Part shown: positions 20,970 through 22,925 of the stretch, piece after piece | How positions within the stretch are numbered: position 1 is the first letter of the stretch | How the letters are laid out: each line of letters opens with the position of its first letter | Assembly (NCBI GenBank): GCA_028712845.1 | Contig: JAQTPO010000014.1 | Span: 1 to 22,925 of the forward strand | Length of the DNA stretch: 22,925 bases | Reading direction: 5' to 3' | Origin: Dehalococcoidales bacterium | GTDB lineage: Bacteria; Chloroflexota; Dehalococcoidia; Dehalococcoidales; Fen-1064 | Translations under genes and position numbers: made by a program | The notes under the pieces: generated by a model | Databases searched by the model: none | Told to the model about the DNA's origin: nothing | The model's input: only the letters and a program-made list of their open reading frames with translations

Positions 20970-21938
20970 TTACTTCAATGGCAGGGGAAAGAACAGGTTG
21001 AAAAGATAAATCATCACCGGGATAGAAATTACCGCAAAAATGAAACTGCCAACAACAAATTGACTCCCTATTGCCCGGTTGCCTCCACACCTTTCGGCAA
21101 AAATGGGTATGGCGGTTATCGGTGGTACTGCTGCCTGGAGAAGAATGATAAATGCGATGTTACTATCTGGCTTGAATACGATTAATAAACCTAAAAAGAC
21201 GATCGGGAATATCAAGTTCTTCACAATAATAAATTTAGCAAGTTCCCGGAATTGGAATTTTTTTTCCCCATTCTGTTTGAGCATAAAATCGTTATAAATA
21301 TTGCCGCCCAGAATCAGTAGAAATAGTGGCGTCGCCATCGCCCCCACCATAGTTGAGATGCCGATAACAAAATCAGGCATGTGTTGATTTATAGCGGCCA
21401 GTCCTATAATCATGCCTGTCAATGTAGTTACCATTACTGGATTAATTATTCTGCGCCAGTTCAAGTGCTGCGCCGGGATTTTATTACTAAAAAATAAGGT
21501 ATAGGTACTAAATACGAGGGAAGGATGCAAAGCCATGAAAACAAAAAGGGATACCAGATATGGATTCCCAACTCCAAATAGCCCGTTAATTATTATCAGC
21601 GGGAAAAAGAGTCCATTTTGATAAAACAGGCTCATCCTGAACTCGCTGCGAATCTCTTTCTTAACTATATATGAGAATATTAGCGATAGCGCCAGTGATA
21701 TCATGGTGAAGCCAAGCCACCATAAGGGCATTTGCCACCAGTCCGGGAAATTTTTAGCGGAAAAGTCTTTTATCAGATTAGCCAATACCAGAAATGGTAA
21801 GGCAATATCAATGGCCAGCGAAGATAGAAAAGCTAGCGTGGTGCCAGGTACCCGGCGGCGCCCGATTACCCAAAATCCAAGAACACCAATACCCAGCAAT
21901 ATGAAGACCGCCTCAAAGGCAATTAAAAATAGACTCAT
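20970..21938 (-). CDS. AEC-family (auxin efflux carrier type) permease
   Basis: 322 residues, nearly all hydrophobic, with about ten membrane helices in two five-helix halves separated by a polar stretch (about 220-235, LKQNGEKKFQFREL), as in the auxin efflux carrier/AEC family of secondary transporters. Supporting segments are SLAIDIALPFLVLANL in the first half, GLFFPLIIINGLFG, and LLQAAVPPITAIPIFAERCGGN in the second half with the conserved broken-helix prolines. Bacterial members export or import small organic acids such as malate or malonate; the substrate here cannot be told. The start ATG 21938 has only a weak ribosome site. It follows the membrane-protein gene at 21996 after 57 bases and is likely in the same transcript. 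Confidence 0.85.
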   Translation of the reverse strand: MSLFLIAFEAVFILLGIGVLGFWVIGRRRVPGTTLAFLSSLAIDIALPFLVLANLIKDFSAKNFPDWWQMPLWWLGFTMISLALSLIFSYIVKKEIRSEFRMSLFYQNGLFFPLIIINGLFGVGNPYLVSLFVFMALHPSLVFSTYTLFFSNKIPAQHLNWRRIINPVMVTTLTGMIIGLAAINQHMPDFVIGISTMVGAMATPLFLLILGGNIYNDFMLKQNGEKKFQFRELAKFIIVKNLIFPIVFLGLLIVFKPDSNIAFIILLQAAVPPITAIPIFAERCGGNRAIGSQFVVGSFIFAVISIPVMIYLFNLFFPLPLK

Positions 21939-21995
21939 TTATTTCTGACTACTTTTAAAATTATCACCTGATAAACGATGATTATTAGATTGCGT

Positions 21996-22529
21996 TTACT
22001 TAAACAATGCCGCCCAGATAATTGCATCCAGGACTGCGGTATGAAAGGCAAAATATCCACTGCCGATAACTGCCAGCAGGTGTGAAGTACCGGGCACTTT
22101 GCCCTGCATGGTTAGAAGTGCCCAGAAAAGTGCTATGGAGGCAAGCCCCACCACTGCCAGGACCGTGCGGACAAGTACCCACATGCCTGCGCCGGGATTT
22201 ACTGTATATACATTTGTCAGCGGCATCCAGAAGGCTGATGGTACCATGATGCCCAGAAATATCACATAGAACATGGCAAATCCGGAAACGCCAGCGATAC
22301 TCATTTGTGCTGGATTAAGCCGGAAAAATATGTAGTACAGAAAGGCAAAATATCCAAGGGCGGACAGGATCATTGAGACGGTATATACCGGCCTGATATT
22401 TGCCGGGACGCCGCCCCATAAGACATTCGCACCTCCAGATTGGCCATTGAGTCCGAAAATATAGCTGCCGATAACCGCAGCTCCCCCGATAATGTTGATG
22501 ATAAGAAGAATGATGTGTTGTGTTGTCAT
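21996..22529 (-). CDS. Unknown five-helix integral membrane protein
   Basis: 177 residues, family not recognised. Five membrane helices are evident: about 5-26, 48-69, 77-99, 114-138 and 150-172. The first loop is Gly/Asn rich (LNGQSGGANVLWGGVPANIRP). There are no Cys and few charged residues. The start is well supported by GAGGAGGT six bases before ATG 22529. It lies between a truncated epimerase gene (36 bases upstream) and the AEC permease (57 bases downstream), all on the minus strand. Nothing in the sequence shows a catalytic site. Confidence 0.75.
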   Translation of the reverse strand: MTTQHIILLIINIIGGAAVIGSYIFGLNGQSGGANVLWGGVPANIRPVYTVSMILSALGYFAFLYYIFFRLNPAQMSIAGVSGFAMFYVIFLGIMVPSAFWMPLTNVYTVNPGAGMWVLVRTVLAVVGLASIALFWALLTMQGKVPGTSHLLAVIGSGYFAFHTAVLDAIIWAALFK

Positions 22530-22565
22530 AATACTACCTCCTCAATAATGAATTTGTGTTTAGCC

Positions 22566-22778
22566 CTAATCAAGGAAACCTTTGGACCGGAACCAGCCAA
22601 TAGTATCGGCTAATGATTGCTCATCAAGGACATCACCTGAAACGGATTCAATTTCGAGTCCCTTTAAAGCACGTACATCGTTACGCACAAGTGCTCGGAC
22701 CCGCCATTTTCTATCTATTAGAGCCCGAACTAAGTTCGCGCCCAGGTGCCCGGAGGTACCTGTTACTGTGGCTAACAT
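22566..22778 (-). pseudogene. Truncated NAD-dependent epimerase/SDR (N-terminal fragment)
   Basis: 70 codons that match only the first beta-alpha-beta unit of an extended short-chain dehydrogenase/epimerase: MLATVTGTSGHLGANLVRALI carries the TGxxGxxG nucleotide loop (residues 6-13), then RALVRNDVRALKGLEIESVSGDVLDEQSLADTI. Full members have about 300 residues, with a Tyr-x3-Lys catalytic pair that is absent here. The frame stops after GWFRSKGFLD, and the next gene starts 36 bases later, so the remaining ~230 codons are missing rather than shifted. A GGAG ribosome site precedes ATG 22778. It could still be made as a short peptide, but it cannot be a working epimerase. Confidence 0.7.
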
Positions 22779-22835
22779 ATTTACTCCACATAATGTTGGA
22801 CACTAATAGATCGGCGTATAGCTGCCAGGGTCTTG

Positions 22836-22925
22836 TCAAGAATTTTGTGTGAAATTGCCCTCGATTAATTTACGAAGCGCAGGAAGATTATAGTGCACTT
22901 TTCCTACAGGGTTCGACTTCCAATA
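22836..22925 (-). CDS. Possible C-terminal tail of a gene cut by the right edge
   Basis: The minus strand is open from the window edge for 29 codons to a TGA at 22838-22836, reading YWKSNPVGKVHYNLPALR and ending EGNFTQNS. The composition looks protein-like, but the piece is too short for a family call. Chance is possible. Confidence 0.3.
   Translation of the reverse strand, partial: YWKSNPVGKVHYNLPALRKLIEGNFTQNS

Noticed and set aside
22582..22852. Plus-strand ORFs opposite the epimerase fragment
   Set aside because: Antisense shadows of the recognisable TGxxGxxG coding frame.

Overview
The window (about 22.9 kb, moderate GC) reads as chromosomal DNA of a free-living bacterium. The large multi-membrane GAF histidine kinases, the GH3-type adenylating enzyme and several genes standing apart from their usual operons would fit a Dehalococcoidia-like Chloroflexota, but no marker here proves it; treat that as a guess. 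I see no insertion sequence, phage gene, CRISPR array, tRNA or rRNA.

Left third (1-10.1 kb): a soluble histidine kinase (HK1) cut off by the left edge; a stand-alone hisF; a 3-hydroxyacyl-CoA dehydrogenase; carB on the minus strand behind a small unknown gene and without carA; then an rlmL-type 23S rRNA methyltransferase overlapping a HAD hydrolase. These are mostly housekeeping genes in one- or two-gene units.

Centre (10.1-20.7 kb): a signalling island. In order: LuxR/NarL-type regulator 1 (+), secreted protein 1 (+), LuxR-type regulator 2 (-), an OmpR-type response regulator (-), a membrane GAF-GAF histidine kinase HK2 (-), a GH3-family adenylating enzyme (-), secreted protein 2 (-), and a 7TM-PAS histidine kinase HK3 (+). 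GH3, HK2 and the OmpR regulator form one tightly packed operon (9-base gap, then an overlap). Both LuxR-type proteins have receiver domains that lost the phospho-acceptor Asp and the conserved Lys, so only the OmpR-type regulator looks able to take phosphate. The two secreted proteins are diverged paralogues.

The most interesting non-coding signal is a set of direct repeats with exactly 11-bp spacing and core TCTACCAAA. They lie upstream of LuxR-type gene 2 (three strong units plus one weak), upstream of secreted protein 2 (two perfect units with a TATAAT further down), and in weaker form upstream of HK1. An 11-bp direct-repeat layout is typical of OmpR/PhoB-family operators. This suggests a local regulon run by HK2 and the OmpR regulator that covers the secreted protein, a phosphorylation-independent LuxR protein and another kinase. 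What the system senses, and what the GH3 enzyme conjugates, cannot be read from the sequence.

Right end (20.9-22.9 kb): a minus-strand run with an AEC-family (auxin efflux carrier type) permease, an unknown five-helix membrane protein, a truncated NAD-dependent epimerase fragment, and possibly the C-terminal tail of a further gene at the edge.
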